Assembly: GCA_944386805.1 (NCBI GenBank)
Contig: CALXCO010000083.1
Coordinates: 1-64,000 of the forward strand
Reading direction: 5' to 3'
Source of the DNA: an uncultured Clostridia bacterium
GTDB lineage: Bacteria; Bacillota; Clostridia; Oscillospirales; Ruminococcaceae
Length of the DNA stretch: 64,000 nucleotides
In this document: in pieces, positions 1 to 8,458 of the stretch
How positions within the stretch are numbered: position 1 is the stretch's first letter
Layout: the number at the start of each line of letters is the position of its first letter
Program-made: the position numbers and the translations under genes
The notes under the pieces: model-generated
What the model was told of the DNA's origin: nothing
Seen by the model: the letters and a program-made list of their open reading frames with translations, nothing else
Database searches by the model: none

Positions 1-25
1 TGGTTTCTTTTTCACACAAATGCAA

Positions 26-105
26 AGAAACGCAAGTTCAGCTTTCGCTTAAACTTGCGTTTCTCGACAGACTGAGGTCTCTGCCGAGAAACAGAGACCT
101 TTTTT
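26..105 (+). terminator. Two-hairpin element ending in a T-run
   Basis: Stem 1 pairs 26-38 with 52-64 (13 perfect base pairs). An 11-base linker CGACAGACTGA (65-75) follows. Stem 2 pairs 75-83 with 92-100 and ends in TTTTTT. The orientation suits termination of a rightward gene lying before the window. The same stem-linker-stem layout, with the identical linker, recurs on the minus strand at 29652-29722, so this looks like a dispersed element and not a one-off terminator. Confidence 0.7.
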
Positions 106-124
106 GTGTTATATTGTGACTGTC

Positions 125-1093
125 TTACCAGTCCTGCTCGGCGTATCCGATATAGGGCTTTTTGCGTTCGGCGAGGTCAGGAATCTGACCCGGACTGACT
201 GCCCGTGTCTTGATTTCCGTCGAGTGCTCCAGTTTGCCATCCCAATGCAGACGGGAGCGTTTCTGTTCAGCCTCGCTGAAGGCAACCTTCAGTTTGCCGT
301 CTTCCATCGAAGCGGTGCCGCGGATACCGCAGACCGGGCATTCGACCGAACTGCCGTCTTCCGAAACGGTCAGCATATTGCAGTGGCAGACCGGGCAGAC
401 ACCCTGCTGTTCACCACGCCAGCGGACCCGTTCTTCTTCGGTGTCCGCCTGGAGTGCAGACGCGACATTCTGTCCCATCAGACGCATCCGTTCCATCTGT
501 TTGTCGTTGCCCAGGACGTGTTCATAACCCATTGCGCCGTGATATTCGTGCATGTCGACGACGTCGATGCCCATCGACATCGTGAATTCATACATCGTCG
601 GCAGCATAAATGCCAGCCAGTTTTTGGTCATGGCACCGCCGACCGAGATCAAAGCGCCGACACGCTTTTTAAAGCTGCGGGGGTCAGGGAGGGTGTCGGG
701 CGATTTGCCGGCAGCAATTCCTTCGTCATAGGTCGCTTTGCGGAAGGTGATGTCGTGGGACGGGCCGATTCTGTCGCAAACGATCTTGAATTTGCCGGTC
801 GGGCTGAGGACGTAGGTCGGGCAGCCGACGATGACGGCGTCACACTCCATCAGTGCCTCGTCCAGAATATGAAAATCGTCTTTCAGCGGGCAGCCGCCTT
901 TTCCACGCCCGGTCGTCATGCCGACGACGCAGGAGATGCAGCCGGTGCAGGGTTTGATGTCGAGGTCATCACCGCGCAGGAATTTGACTTTATAGCCAGC
1001 CTTTTCGCATTCCATCAGCGCAGTTTTGACCATGACATCGGTGTTGCTCATTTTACGGCCAAACGAGATGCCGAGTACCTTTTTCTGTTCCAT
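125..1093 (-). CDS. NADPH-dependent FMN reductase-like iron-sulfur flavoprotein
   Basis: Flavodoxin-fold protein of about 322 residues. The N-terminal half has the family signature of a strand followed by a phosphate-binding loop (GISFGRKMSNTD) and a cysteine cluster CTGCISC, as in iron-sulfur flavoproteins. The C-terminal third carries a zinc-ribbon pattern (CPVC and CPVC about 20 residues apart) not usual in simple FMN reductases. The ATG at 1093 is preferred over an upstream TTG because AAGGGG lies 8 bases before it. It is the last gene of the C-glycoside-type operon. I infer that it supplies or removes electrons for the oxidoreductase steps; the substrate is unknown. Confidence 0.75.
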   Translation of the reverse strand: MEQKKVLGISFGRKMSNTDVMVKTALMECEKAGYKVKFLRGDDLDIKPCTGCISCVVGMTTGRGKGGCPLKDDFHILDEALMECDAVIVGCPTYVLSPTGKFKIVCDRIGPSHDITFRKATYDEGIAAGKSPDTLPDPRSFKKRVGALISVGGAMTKNWLAFMLPTMYEFTMSMGIDVVDMHEYHGAMGYEHVLGNDKQMERMRLMGQNVASALQADTEEERVRWRGEQQGVCPVCHCNMLTVSEDGSSVECPVCGIRGTASMEDGKLKVAFSEAEQKRSRLHWDGKLEHSTEIKTRAVSPGQIPDLAERKKPYIGYAEQDW

Positions 1094-1111
1094 ATCCAAT
1101 CCCCTTATTCG

Positions 1112-1504
1112 TTATTCGATGACGACATCCCGTTCCTTAATGCCTTCCAGCGGAACCGGAATGTATGCGGTACGTGTCGCGACGGTCAGACGGACCTTAT
1201 GATGGCCTTTGGACAGGCCGCCTTCCTGCATGACCCGGATGTAAAGCGGCTCGCCGTACTCCCATTTATAGGTCGTGACGGTTTCAGCCTCTTTCAGCGT
1301 GAACCAATCCTGCTGGTCGACTGAAATGCGGATGCTCTCGGACGGGACTTCCACGCCATCGACAGCGACCCGGATATATTCGATCATCGACATCGGGATG
1401 CCGCGATAATAGGTGATGTTGGTCTGAAGTTCGAAGCCGGTGATCTGACCGTTTTCCGATACATTGATGCAGGTATTTTCCTTAAATACATTGTTGTCAA
1501 ACAT
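1112..1504 (-). CDS. C-glycoside deglycosidase beta-subunit-like protein (DUF6379)
   Basis: A 130-residue, all-beta protein of the DUF6379 type. This family includes the small subunit of bacterial C-glycoside deglycosidases (DgpB of Dorea PUE, CarC of Microbacterium), which pairs with a TIM-barrel subunit to cleave the C-C bond of a 3-oxo-C-glycoside. The length matches those proteins and the TIM-barrel partner is the adjacent gene, 13 bases upstream in the operon. The start follows a clear GAGGAGG site. Family membership is by pattern recognition; the true substrate cannot be read from the sequence. Confidence 0.75.
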   Translation of the reverse strand: MFDNNVFKENTCINVSENGQITGFELQTNITYYRGIPMSMIEYIRVAVDGVEVPSESIRISVDQQDWFTLKEAETVTTYKWEYGEPLYIRVMQEGGLSKGHHKVRLTVATRTAYIPVPLEGIKERDVVIE

Positions 1505-1517
1505 TGCGTACTCCTCC

Positions 1518-2525
1518 TCAGCCCTGAATTTCTTTCAGACATTTCCGGATATACGACAGCTGTGCTTCCACCTGCTGTTTTTCCTGCATCGGGTGACCCG
1601 GCAGCGTAAAGCGGTTGCCCTCGTATTCGGTCGCGACATATCCGTCATAGTCATGGTCGTGCAGATACTGCAAAAGACCCTTGTAATCCATCGAGTATTC
1701 GCCGTCCGGCGTCATCTCGAACAGCTTAAAGTGGAAGTGTTTGATGTACGGCATATATTCGTCCAGTGCCTCAAACGGATAGTTCTCATAGCCGTCGCAC
1801 AGCGGAACAAACATCCGGTCATGTTCCGACTGAATCGCTGCTTCCAGTTCCGGAGGATACTGGTAGTTGTTTTCGACCAGGACATGGTGCAGGTCGGTCC
1901 CTTTTTCAAACAGGGTATCGATGTAATCGAACACCTGGCTGCTGGTGCCGTTGTTGGTTTCGTAAGCACGGACGACACGCGGGAATTTGCGGCAGAAGAT
2001 GCCGGTATCGATGACCAGGCCGACATAGGGAGAGTTGACCCGTTTCATCTCTTCGATAAACGCTTTGGTTTCCGGGATATCGAACGCCATCGCGGCATGG
2101 ACTTCCAGTGCGACGGTGACGTCGTATTTCTCGCAGTAGGGGAGCAGCGGCTCGATGACCCAGTAGGGCACCATCGATACAAACCGGATCAGATGGATTC
2201 CCAGACGGTTGGCCTGTTTGATTTCCTTAATCAGCAGGTCTATGCACTCTCTGTGGGTCAGGGTGCGGTTTTTATACAGGTTGGTGTTGAGAAAGACGTC
2301 GGCGATAACCGGGGTCAGACCGGTTTCTTCGATCATCTTGTTCCACAGCTGGACGGTCTCTTCGGAAATATCCGGAGCGCCTTTCAGCATCTGGTCGGGC
2401 AGGATTTCGACACCTTCCGCGCCTTTTTCCTTGACGAACCGCATAATATCTTCCAGGTTCATCCGATGGTTCAGATATTCGTCCTGTAAGCTGTACAGGC
2501 TGACACAAGTCTTAATTCTGGACAT
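1518..2525 (-). CDS. C-glycoside deglycosidase alpha-subunit-like TIM barrel
   Basis: 335-residue xylose-isomerase-like TIM barrel. The metal-binding set expected of this fold is visible: Glu141 (ALEVHAA), Asp173 (VIDTG), His263 or His265 (HFHFK) and Glu300 (ATEYEG). The closest functional relatives by architecture and context are the catalytic alpha subunits of C-glycoside deglycosidases (DgpC, CarB), which need a DUF6379 partner and act after 3-oxidation of the sugar. Both partner genes flank it here. A GAGGAGG site precedes the ATG. A plain sugar isomerase is the alternative, but the adjacent DUF6379 gene argues for the deglycosidase. Confidence 0.78.
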   Translation of the reverse strand: MSRIKTCVSLYSLQDEYLNHRMNLEDIMRFVKEKGAEGVEILPDQMLKGAPDISEETVQLWNKMIEETGLTPVIADVFLNTNLYKNRTLTHRECIDLLIKEIKQANRLGIHLIRFVSMVPYWVIEPLLPYCEKYDVTVALEVHAAMAFDIPETKAFIEEMKRVNSPYVGLVIDTGIFCRKFPRVVRAYETNNGTSSQVFDYIDTLFEKGTDLHHVLVENNYQYPPELEAAIQSEHDRMFVPLCDGYENYPFEALDEYMPYIKHFHFKLFEMTPDGEYSMDYKGLLQYLHDHDYDGYVATEYEGNRFTLPGHPMQEKQQVEAQLSYIRKCLKEIQG

Positions 2526-2597
2526 TAAAATTCCTCCTCAAGCCTGATAATCTGCCGGACAGGGAGTCCCTGCCCGGCAGATCACATTTATAAATGA

Positions 2598-3713
2598 TTA
2601 ACCCAGTTTGATTTCATGACCGAGGGCAGCAGATTTATAGATGCTGTCCAGAATCTGGGTGACGACAAATGCCTGTTCGGGTTTAACCAGCGGGTCTTTG
2701 TCCTCGATGATGGCTTCCAGCCACTGTTTGCACTCCTTGACCTCAGGAGAGCCGCCGGTGCTGCCTTCAAAGAAGGCAACAGCGCCGGTATCAGAGATAT
2801 GTTCTTCGGTCAGGACGCCGGCAGTGGTTTCATTGAAGATCAGGTCGTAGCCTTCCTGGCTCATGCCGCCGTCCATTTCAGCGCCTGCCTTGGTACCGCA
2901 GAGGGTGGTCGCAGCTTCTCTGGATTTTCTGACGTTGAGTGCCCAGGAGGATTCCAGGAAGATGGTTGCACCGTTTTCCATCTTGATAAAGCCGAAAGCG
3001 GAGTCCTCAACCTCGAAGGTCTTGGGGTCCCACGGACCAAACATATTGCCTTCGGTTGCTTCGGGCAGGTGGCCGAGTTTTTCAAAAACCGAACCGGTGA
3101 CCGAAACAGGTTTGTAGTTGTCCATGCACCAGAGGGTGATATCCAGCGCATGGGTGCCGATATCGATCAGAGGACCGCCGCCCTGTTTGGATTTATCCGG
3201 GAATACACCCCAGGTCGGGACGGCACGGCGGCGGACTGCATGTGCTTTTGCAAAATAGATGTCGCCCAGTTTGCCTTCAACGCAGGCGCGTTTGAGCATC
3301 TGTGCATCGGTACGGAAGCGGTTCTGATAGCCGATGGTGAACTTTTTGCCGGACTTTCTCCAGGCAGCCATCATCTTTTCAGCGTCCTCGGTGGTTGCAG
3401 CCATCGGTTTTTCGCACATGACATGTTTGCCTGCCTCAAATGCAGCGACGGTAATCGGGCAGTGAGCGACGTTCGGGGTGCAGACATGGACGACGTCGAT
3501 GTCTTTGTCCTTGAGCAGCTCATGGTAATCGCTGTATACCTTGGCATCGGGGGTGCCGTATTCTTTAGCAGCCTTTTCGGCACGTTCGACGATGATATCG
3601 CAGAATGCGACCATTTCGCACTTGTCAGCCTGAGATTTCAGCGAAGGAAAGTGTTTCTGGTTTGCGATACCGCCGCAGCCGACGATTGCGACCTGTAATT
3701 TACCGTTTTTCAT
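2598..3713 (-). CDS. Gfo/Idh/MocA-family oxidoreductase (DgpA-like)
   Basis: NAD(P)-dependent sugar oxidoreductase. It shows the N-terminal Rossmann motif (VAIVGCGGIAN), the CEKPMA lysine motif and the GTHALD histidine/aspartate motif. In characterised C-glycoside pathways a protein of this family oxidises C-3 of the glycosyl group before C-C cleavage. It is the first gene of the operon, 72 bases ahead of the TIM-barrel subunit, and is followed by the DUF6379 gene and a flavoprotein. The ATG at 3713 is chosen because AGGAGG stands 10 bases before it; a longer frame to 3761 has no such site. The specific glycoside is not determinable. Confidence 0.85.
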   Translation of the reverse strand: MKNGKLQVAIVGCGGIANQKHFPSLKSQADKCEMVAFCDIIVERAEKAAKEYGTPDAKVYSDYHELLKDKDIDVVHVCTPNVAHCPITVAAFEAGKHVMCEKPMAATTEDAEKMMAAWRKSGKKFTIGYQNRFRTDAQMLKRACVEGKLGDIYFAKAHAVRRRAVPTWGVFPDKSKQGGGPLIDIGTHALDITLWCMDNYKPVSVTGSVFEKLGHLPEATEGNMFGPWDPKTFEVEDSAFGFIKMENGATIFLESSWALNVRKSREAATTLCGTKAGAEMDGGMSQEGYDLIFNETTAGVLTEEHISDTGAVAFFEGSTGGSPEVKECKQWLEAIIEDKDPLVKPEQAFVVTQILDSIYKSAALGHEIKLG

Positions 3714-3780
3714 AATAGCGTAGCCTCCTGAACTTGATTGTTTATCCAACTGTCGGTTCATACCGTCTTTTGTTATTTTC

Positions 3781-3806
3781 AGTATAACGGTTTTACGGGA
3801 AATTTG
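3781..3806 (-). promoter_or_regulatory. Promoter with TTTCCCGTAA activator-like element
   Basis: Read on the minus strand, AAATTTCCCGTAA lies just before a -10-like TATACT (3781-3786), about 70 bases upstream of the oxidoreductase start. No good -35 is present, as expected for an AraC-activated promoter. An almost identical element stands upstream of the second leftward operon (12325-12351). Confidence 0.5.
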
Positions 3807-3854
3807 CTTGCTTTTTGTTTCATTTTTCTTGCTGTGATTTTCAAATATTTATGC

Positions 3855-3903
3855 AAAAAGGCGAGCGTGCAACAAACAACACCAGTTTGTTGCGTGCTCG
3901 CCC
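3855..3903 (-). terminator. Terminator of the AraC-GH39 gene
   Basis: A long stem of about 18 base pairs with two mismatches (GGCGAGC... and ...GCTCGCC, 7-base loop), followed on the minus strand by TTTTT. It lies 26 bases past the stop of the AraC-GH39 gene and separates it from the C-glycoside operon. Confidence 0.8.
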
Positions 3904-3928
3904 ATTGGTAATCAAAATATATGCAGTT

Positions 3929-6322
3929 TTAATCCTGTGCCCGATAGATATGAATCAGCATGACTTCATGCGGCTGCAAAACGACCTCCAGCTGCAATTG
4001 ATTTTGTTCGGTTGTAACCTGTTCCATGCTCATCCGCGGAAAGCAGGCCTGCCGGATATACTGGACATCCGACGCGTCCAGCGACTGCGCAAATTTAAAC
4101 CGGCTCCATTCGGTCAGCAGCATCCCTTCTTTTGGGGTAATCAGCCGCTTTTTGACGACACACCGGTCAAACGGCAGCTGCTCTAAACAAAATTGCAGCG
4201 TCAGCGGCTGTTTATCCTGAAACAGGTTGTCGATGTCGGACGGTTTGCGCAGGTCTTCCTTGTCGACAAAATAGCTGCAATCATACCATTTAAAGTTGTA
4301 GCAGAGAATGTAGAAGTCCTGTTTTCCGCGGCTGGTTATCAGGTATCCATTGTCCTTTTTGATCAGACAGTCGCCAATACTGTTCAGGAAAGCCAGCGCA
4401 TAATAGGCGGGTTTTTGAATCATATCTTTGGTCAATAACCCACTTCCGCCGTTGGCGATCTTTCCGCCGGTGTCGAAATAATGGCTCACCCAGTCGGACG
4501 CCATCCAGATATTGATCATCTCGACCCTGCCCCAGATCTGGCGGACCTGTTCGACGATATAGGCGGCACGGAAACAGCTGTCATTCAGATAGTCCCGGTT
4601 GGAGAGGGAGTTGTTCCATTCCGAGATATACACCCGGCTGTCGACGCCGGAAACCGCGAGCATTTTTTCCATACAGTCGATCTGTTCCTGTTCAAACCGG
4701 CGGTTGACGGTGCGGCGGTGGGTGATTTGGCCCATTTCGGAGAAGGTGTCGTAGGGGAACAGGAACATCGAGACAAAGTCCGGCAGACAGGAGGATGCAC
4801 GGCACTGCTCCAGAAAATCCAGCGTAAAGGAGTTGTTCCAGTTGACGATGGCGCCCGGTCCGCCGACCTGAATCAGCGGGGAGACTGCCTTCAGTTCCCG
4901 GTAGAGATAGGAAAATGCCCGGATATGCCGGTAATCGTCGTCCTGATAACAGTTCCCCTGCGGAGCATGGAATGTGTCACAGGATACCTCAAAAATCCAC
5001 CTGCTGACAATGTCGGCGCCATACCGTTTGACGATATGCCGGATAAAATCCGAGACCGCCGCTTCCCAGATCTGCCGCGATGCGAACTCGACACATTCCG
5101 TCTCATAATAGACCGTTTCTCTTTCCGAACGGATGGCGGCATTTGGACGGACGCCCATATCCAGAAAGGGAACGAGGTGGTGCTCGACCAGAAAGTCCAG
5201 CACCAGATCCAGCCGGTCGTATTGATAACCGCCGGTTCTCCGGCCATCGGTTATCATCATCGGCAGGGAGAAGATGTTCCAGACCCGCACATACTGAAAC
5301 CCCAGGTGTTCCGCCAGATACAGCACCTGTTTTTGCATATTGACCATCAGCAGGGTATTCAGTGAACCGGCGTTCATTGTCCTGTTCCAGAATTTGCGGT
5401 ATGCCTTTCCGTCGGTGACGTCGGCCTGTACCTGAATCACAGCAGGCGGCAGCGAGGGAAGCGGCTGTTCGGCCGGTATCTGCAACTGACTGCGGAGCTG
5501 TTCCTGCAATTTCTTTTCTTGGATGCGTTCGTCCTGCAATTGCTGACGGCGGCGTCGGCGGTAGTCGGACGGGGTCATCTGACAGGTTTCGCGAAAGACC
5601 CGGTTAAAGGTCGAAAGGTTGGCAAAACCGCTGTCCGCCGCAATCTGGGTGACACTTTTGTCGGTTGCGCCGAGTTCTCTCGCGGCATATTCCAGCCGGA
5701 CCTGGCTCAGATAGTCAGCAAAATAAATCCCCATTTTCTTTTTAAAAAACCGGGACAGCGTCGAAGTGGATACAAACAGCTCGTCGGCCAGCGCCGACAG
5801 GCTGATATTGTTCTGGAAGTTTTTGCCGACATATTGCAGGATTTTATGCAGCCGGACGTCCTCTTCCGAGTCGTACCGCCGGGTCGTCTGGAGGTGGTGT
5901 TCAATCAGCTCATCCAGCAAACGATACAGTATGCTTTGCTGGATACAGCGGGTCCGGTGCCTGACGCCGACCGCATGGTATACCAGCTGCTGGAAGATCG
6001 ACTGCAAATCCTGCCAGGAGCGCTGCGGGTTTTTGACGCTGTTGCAGTCGAAGAAGGCGGCGTCGTTTGGCAGCAGCGTCACCAACAGCTGCCAGGAATA
6101 CTGGACGACACAGAGGATGGCTTTTTCCGGGACATGGATACTGTGATAAAGTCCGGAGTTGATGAGCAGGATATCATGTCTGCCCATCGAGTAGGTCTGT
6201 CCCTGCAAAGAGACCTGGAGGGAACCTTCGATGACAAAAATGCACTCAACTTCTGTATGAAAGTGTTCGGCTTCTTCAGTGGCGATCCGGATTTTATCAT
6301 TCATTTCATTCAGATAGCTCAT
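3929..6322 (-). CDS. AraC-family regulator fused to a GH39-like domain
   Basis: About 797 residues. An N-terminal cupin-like sensor covers roughly 15-75. Two AraC helix-turn-helix units lie at about 155-258 (FVSTSTLSRFFKKKMG and FANLSTFNRVFRE). A charged, Gln-rich linker runs 258-290. A GH39 beta-xylosidase-like barrel occupies about 300-700. The nucleophile motif is kept (ISEWNN, Glu570), but the usual acid/base motif WNEP after FEV is SCDT here (near 449-452), so the barrel probably binds sugar without hydrolysing it. Numbering runs from a TTG two codons upstream; the ATG at 6322 has AGAAAG 8 bases before it. It probably controls the adjacent glycoside operons. Confidence 0.82.
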   Translation of the reverse strand: MSYLNEMNDKIRIATEEAEHFHTEVECIFVIEGSLQVSLQGQTYSMGRHDILLINSGLYHSIHVPEKAILCVVQYSWQLLVTLLPNDAAFFDCNSVKNPQRSWQDLQSIFQQLVYHAVGVRHRTRCIQQSILYRLLDELIEHHLQTTRRYDSEEDVRLHKILQYVGKNFQNNISLSALADELFVSTSTLSRFFKKKMGIYFADYLSQVRLEYAARELGATDKSVTQIAADSGFANLSTFNRVFRETCQMTPSDYRRRRRQQLQDERIQEKKLQEQLRSQLQIPAEQPLPSLPPAVIQVQADVTDGKAYRKFWNRTMNAGSLNTLLMVNMQKQVLYLAEHLGFQYVRVWNIFSLPMMITDGRRTGGYQYDRLDLVLDFLVEHHLVPFLDMGVRPNAAIRSERETVYYETECVEFASRQIWEAAVSDFIRHIVKRYGADIVSRWIFEVSCDTFHAPQGNCYQDDDYRHIRAFSYLYRELKAVSPLIQVGGPGAIVNWNNSFTLDFLEQCRASSCLPDFVSMFLFPYDTFSEMGQITHRRTVNRRFEQEQIDCMEKMLAVSGVDSRVYISEWNNSLSNRDYLNDSCFRAAYIVEQVRQIWGRVEMINIWMASDWVSHYFDTGGKIANGGSGLLTKDMIQKPAYYALAFLNSIGDCLIKKDNGYLITSRGKQDFYILCYNFKWYDCSYFVDKEDLRKPSDIDNLFQDKQPLTLQFCLEQLPFDRCVVKKRLITPKEGMLLTEWSRFKFAQSLDASDVQYIRQACFPRMSMEQVTTEQNQLQLEVVLQPHEVMLIHIYRAQD

Positions 6323-6441
6323 ATTCAATTCTTTCTATAATAACAAAAGACAGGTATTTTACAACAATCGGATCGAATTATGTTGTTAATCTTATTATAT
6401 CAGTCACCCGATTGCGTGTCAACGCGGCCACACTTTACCTA

Positions 6442-6470
6442 TTGACTTTTTTCGATTTGAGAGATATACT
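6442..6470 (+). promoter_or_regulatory. Sigma-A promoter of the permease gene
   Basis: TTGACT (6442-6447), 17-base spacer, TATACT (6465-6470), about 140 bases upstream of the permease start and divergent from the AraC-GH39 gene. The match is near consensus, so expression may be constitutive. Confidence 0.75.
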
Positions 6471-6613
6471 GTTATCAGTTCGAATAAAATAGATTTGAGA
6501 GGAGGGCGGACGATCAACCATCCGAACAGCCATTCAGCCGGATGATGGCGGTTTTACCCTACATTATATCGAAAAATTTAGAACTGAAAGTCCGGCGAAA
6601 GGAGTCTATTGTT

Positions 6614-7627
6614 ATGGAAACACTTCGGATGATCTGGCTGTTTTTTCAGGACCAGATTCTCGGCATGAAATGGCTGAACACACTGATCGGCAATGCGCTG
6701 AACGCTGTGGGACTGACCGAGGGGAGCATTGTCAGCGGTGCCTTGCAGTTTTTTATCTACGACACCATCAAAATATTCATCCTGCTGTCGGTCCTGATCT
6801 TTGGTATCTCCTATATCCAGAGCTACTTCCCGCCGGAACGGACCAAAAAGATCCTCGGCCGATTCCATGGAATCGGCGCGAATACAGTCGCGGCACTGCT
6901 GGGGACGGTTACGCCATTCTGTTCCTGCTCTTCCATCCCAATTTTTATGGGATTTACCAGCGCCGGTCTGCCGGTCGGGGTGACCTTTTCGTTTCTGATT
7001 TCATCGCCGATGGTCGACCTGGGGTCGCTGGTGCTGCTGATGAGCGTCTTTGGTGCAAGGGTCGCGGTCGTATATGTGATATTGGGTCTGGTGATTGCGG
7101 TGATTGGCGGCAGCCTGCTGGAAAAAATGGGGATGGAACGGTATGTCGAGGACTTTATCAAAAATGCCCCCCACATCGAAGCGGAGGGCATGCAGCTGAC
7201 CCGACATGACCGGGTCGTTTATGCAAAAGAACAGCTGGTGAGCACAATCAAAAAGGTCGCGCCGTATATCCTGATTGGTGTCGGCATCGGCGCACTGATT
7301 CACAACGTTGTCCCACAGCAATGGGTCGAGATGATTCTGGGCAATGACAATCCCTTTGCCGTCATACTGGCGACACTGGTCGGTGTGCCGATGTACGCCG
7401 ACATCTTCGGGACGATACCGGTCGCAGAGAGCCTGTTGTTTAAAGGAGCCGGGCTGGGGACGATACTTTCGTTTATGATGGCAGTGACCACCCTCAGCTT
7501 ACCCTCGATGATTATGCTGAAAAAGGCCGTCAAATCCAGACTGCTGGCGGCATTTATCGCCATCTGTGTCGTCGGAATTATCCTGGTCGGATACTTTTTC
7601 AACGCGATTCAATACCTGCTGGTGTAA
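6614..7627 (+). CDS. PF03773-type permease (ArsP/DUF318 family)
   Basis: Polytopic membrane protein of about 337 residues with eight or more hydrophobic segments and the family signature TPFCSCSSIP. A second conserved block, VGVPMYADIFGTIP, is also present. The family includes organoarsenical efflux permeases and many uncharacterised transporters. The ATG at 6614 follows AAAGGAG by 9 bases. It diverges from the AraC-GH39 regulator, so it may export a toxic aglycone or import a glycoside; neither can be decided from sequence. Confidence 0.8.
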   Translation: METLRMIWLFFQDQILGMKWLNTLIGNALNAVGLTEGSIVSGALQFFIYDTIKIFILLSVLIFGISYIQSYFPPERTKKILGRFHGIGANTVAALLGTVTPFCSCSSIPIFMGFTSAGLPVGVTFSFLISSPMVDLGSLVLLMSVFGARVAVVYVILGLVIAVIGGSLLEKMGMERYVEDFIKNAPHIEAEGMQLTRHDRVVYAKEQLVSTIKKVAPYILIGVGIGALIHNVVPQQWVEMILGNDNPFAVILATLVGVPMYADIFGTIPVAESLLFKGAGLGTILSFMMAVTTLSLPSMIMLKKAVKSRLLAAFIAICVVGIILVGYFFNAIQYLLV

Positions 7628-7645
7628 AACTCTGTTCTGTCCGGC

Positions 7646-8419
7646 CTACGGTTCCAGATAACTTTTCAGAAACCGGAGCACCGTCCCGCCGTCTTTTTTC
7701 CAGTCGGCGCCGCCGCTGCATTCGATGCTGAGACGGTTTTGATAGTTGGCTTTTTTCAGCGCGTCAAAGAATGGGGTATAATCCCAGTTTCCGGGCATCG
7801 GACAGACACGTCCTTCCGGGCAGGCGATATGACAGTGCTCCATCCAGCCGGCATTTGCCGCGATGGAGGAACAGCTTTCCCTGTTGCGGACCATATGGAA
7901 ATAATCGGCCAGACAGCGGACATTGGATTTGCCGACGCGGTCGGCCAGATAAGCCGCTTCGCTGACCAGATTGATGATATTGGACTCATCAAAGGCGAGC
8001 GGTTCAATCGCAATGCTGATTGCATACGAAGCGGCGATGTCACCGGCAATGCACAGAAATTCCTCCAGCTGGTCGAAGGCTTTCCCACGGTCGGTAAACC
8101 CATCCGGCAGACTGCGCACCTGACCGGAACCGAACGCGACGACCTTTGTATGCAGTCCGGCAGCGCGGTCAAATCCCTTTTTCAGGTATTCCGTGACCGG
8201 TTTCAGCCGGACATTTTCCCCGGTCAGATGAAAGCTGCCGGGGAGCATGACATTCATTGCTTCGGGATAAAACTGCATCGAATCGACCGCATTTTTCATC
8301 TGCCGGTAGTCGGTTTCATCCATCGCCGTACAGGCAGAAAAGTTAAATTCGAAATAATCAAATCCGATTTGCTGAAGGACCGGCGCGTCCTGTAAACTGC
8401 CGCATACACCAAATCTCAT
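7646..8419 (-). CDS. Sugar isomerase/epimerase-like TIM barrel
   Basis: About 257 residues of the AP-endonuclease-2 / xylose-isomerase-like fold. Candidate metal ligands are the Glu in AIEPLA, the Asp in CLADYFH, the His in HCHIACPEG and the Glu in LSIECSGG. It is the last gene of the operon 12276 to 7646. The ATG at 8419 is chosen over 8440 because AAAGGAGG stands 8 bases before it. Proteins of this fold act as ketose epimerases, inosose isomerases or 3-oxo-glycoside cleaving enzymes. Given the neighbours, a role with 3-oxo-sugars is plausible but unproven. Confidence 0.75.
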   Translation of the reverse strand: MRFGVCGSLQDAPVLQQIGFDYFEFNFSACTAMDETDYRQMKNAVDSMQFYPEAMNVMLPGSFHLTGENVRLKPVTEYLKKGFDRAAGLHTKVVAFGSGQVRSLPDGFTDRGKAFDQLEEFLCIAGDIAASYAISIAIEPLAFDESNIINLVSEAAYLADRVGKSNVRCLADYFHMVRNRESCSSIAANAGWMEHCHIACPEGRVCPMPGNWDYTPFFDALKKANYQNRLSIECSGGADWKKDGGTVLRFLKSYLEP

Positions 8420-8458
8420 GTCTTCATGCCTCCTTTGCATATTTTCTGATTCAGCCGG

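Noticed and set aside
104..3698. Long open frames on the plus strand opposite the C-glycoside operon (up to about 400 codons)
   Set aside because: They mirror real minus-strand genes in a GC-rich region, lack ribosome sites and show no domain. The same holds for 14439-16049 (-), 23765-25039 (-), 27192-28097 (+), 39355-40851 (-), 54095-55354 (-), 55604-57409 (-) and 59316-60746 (-).
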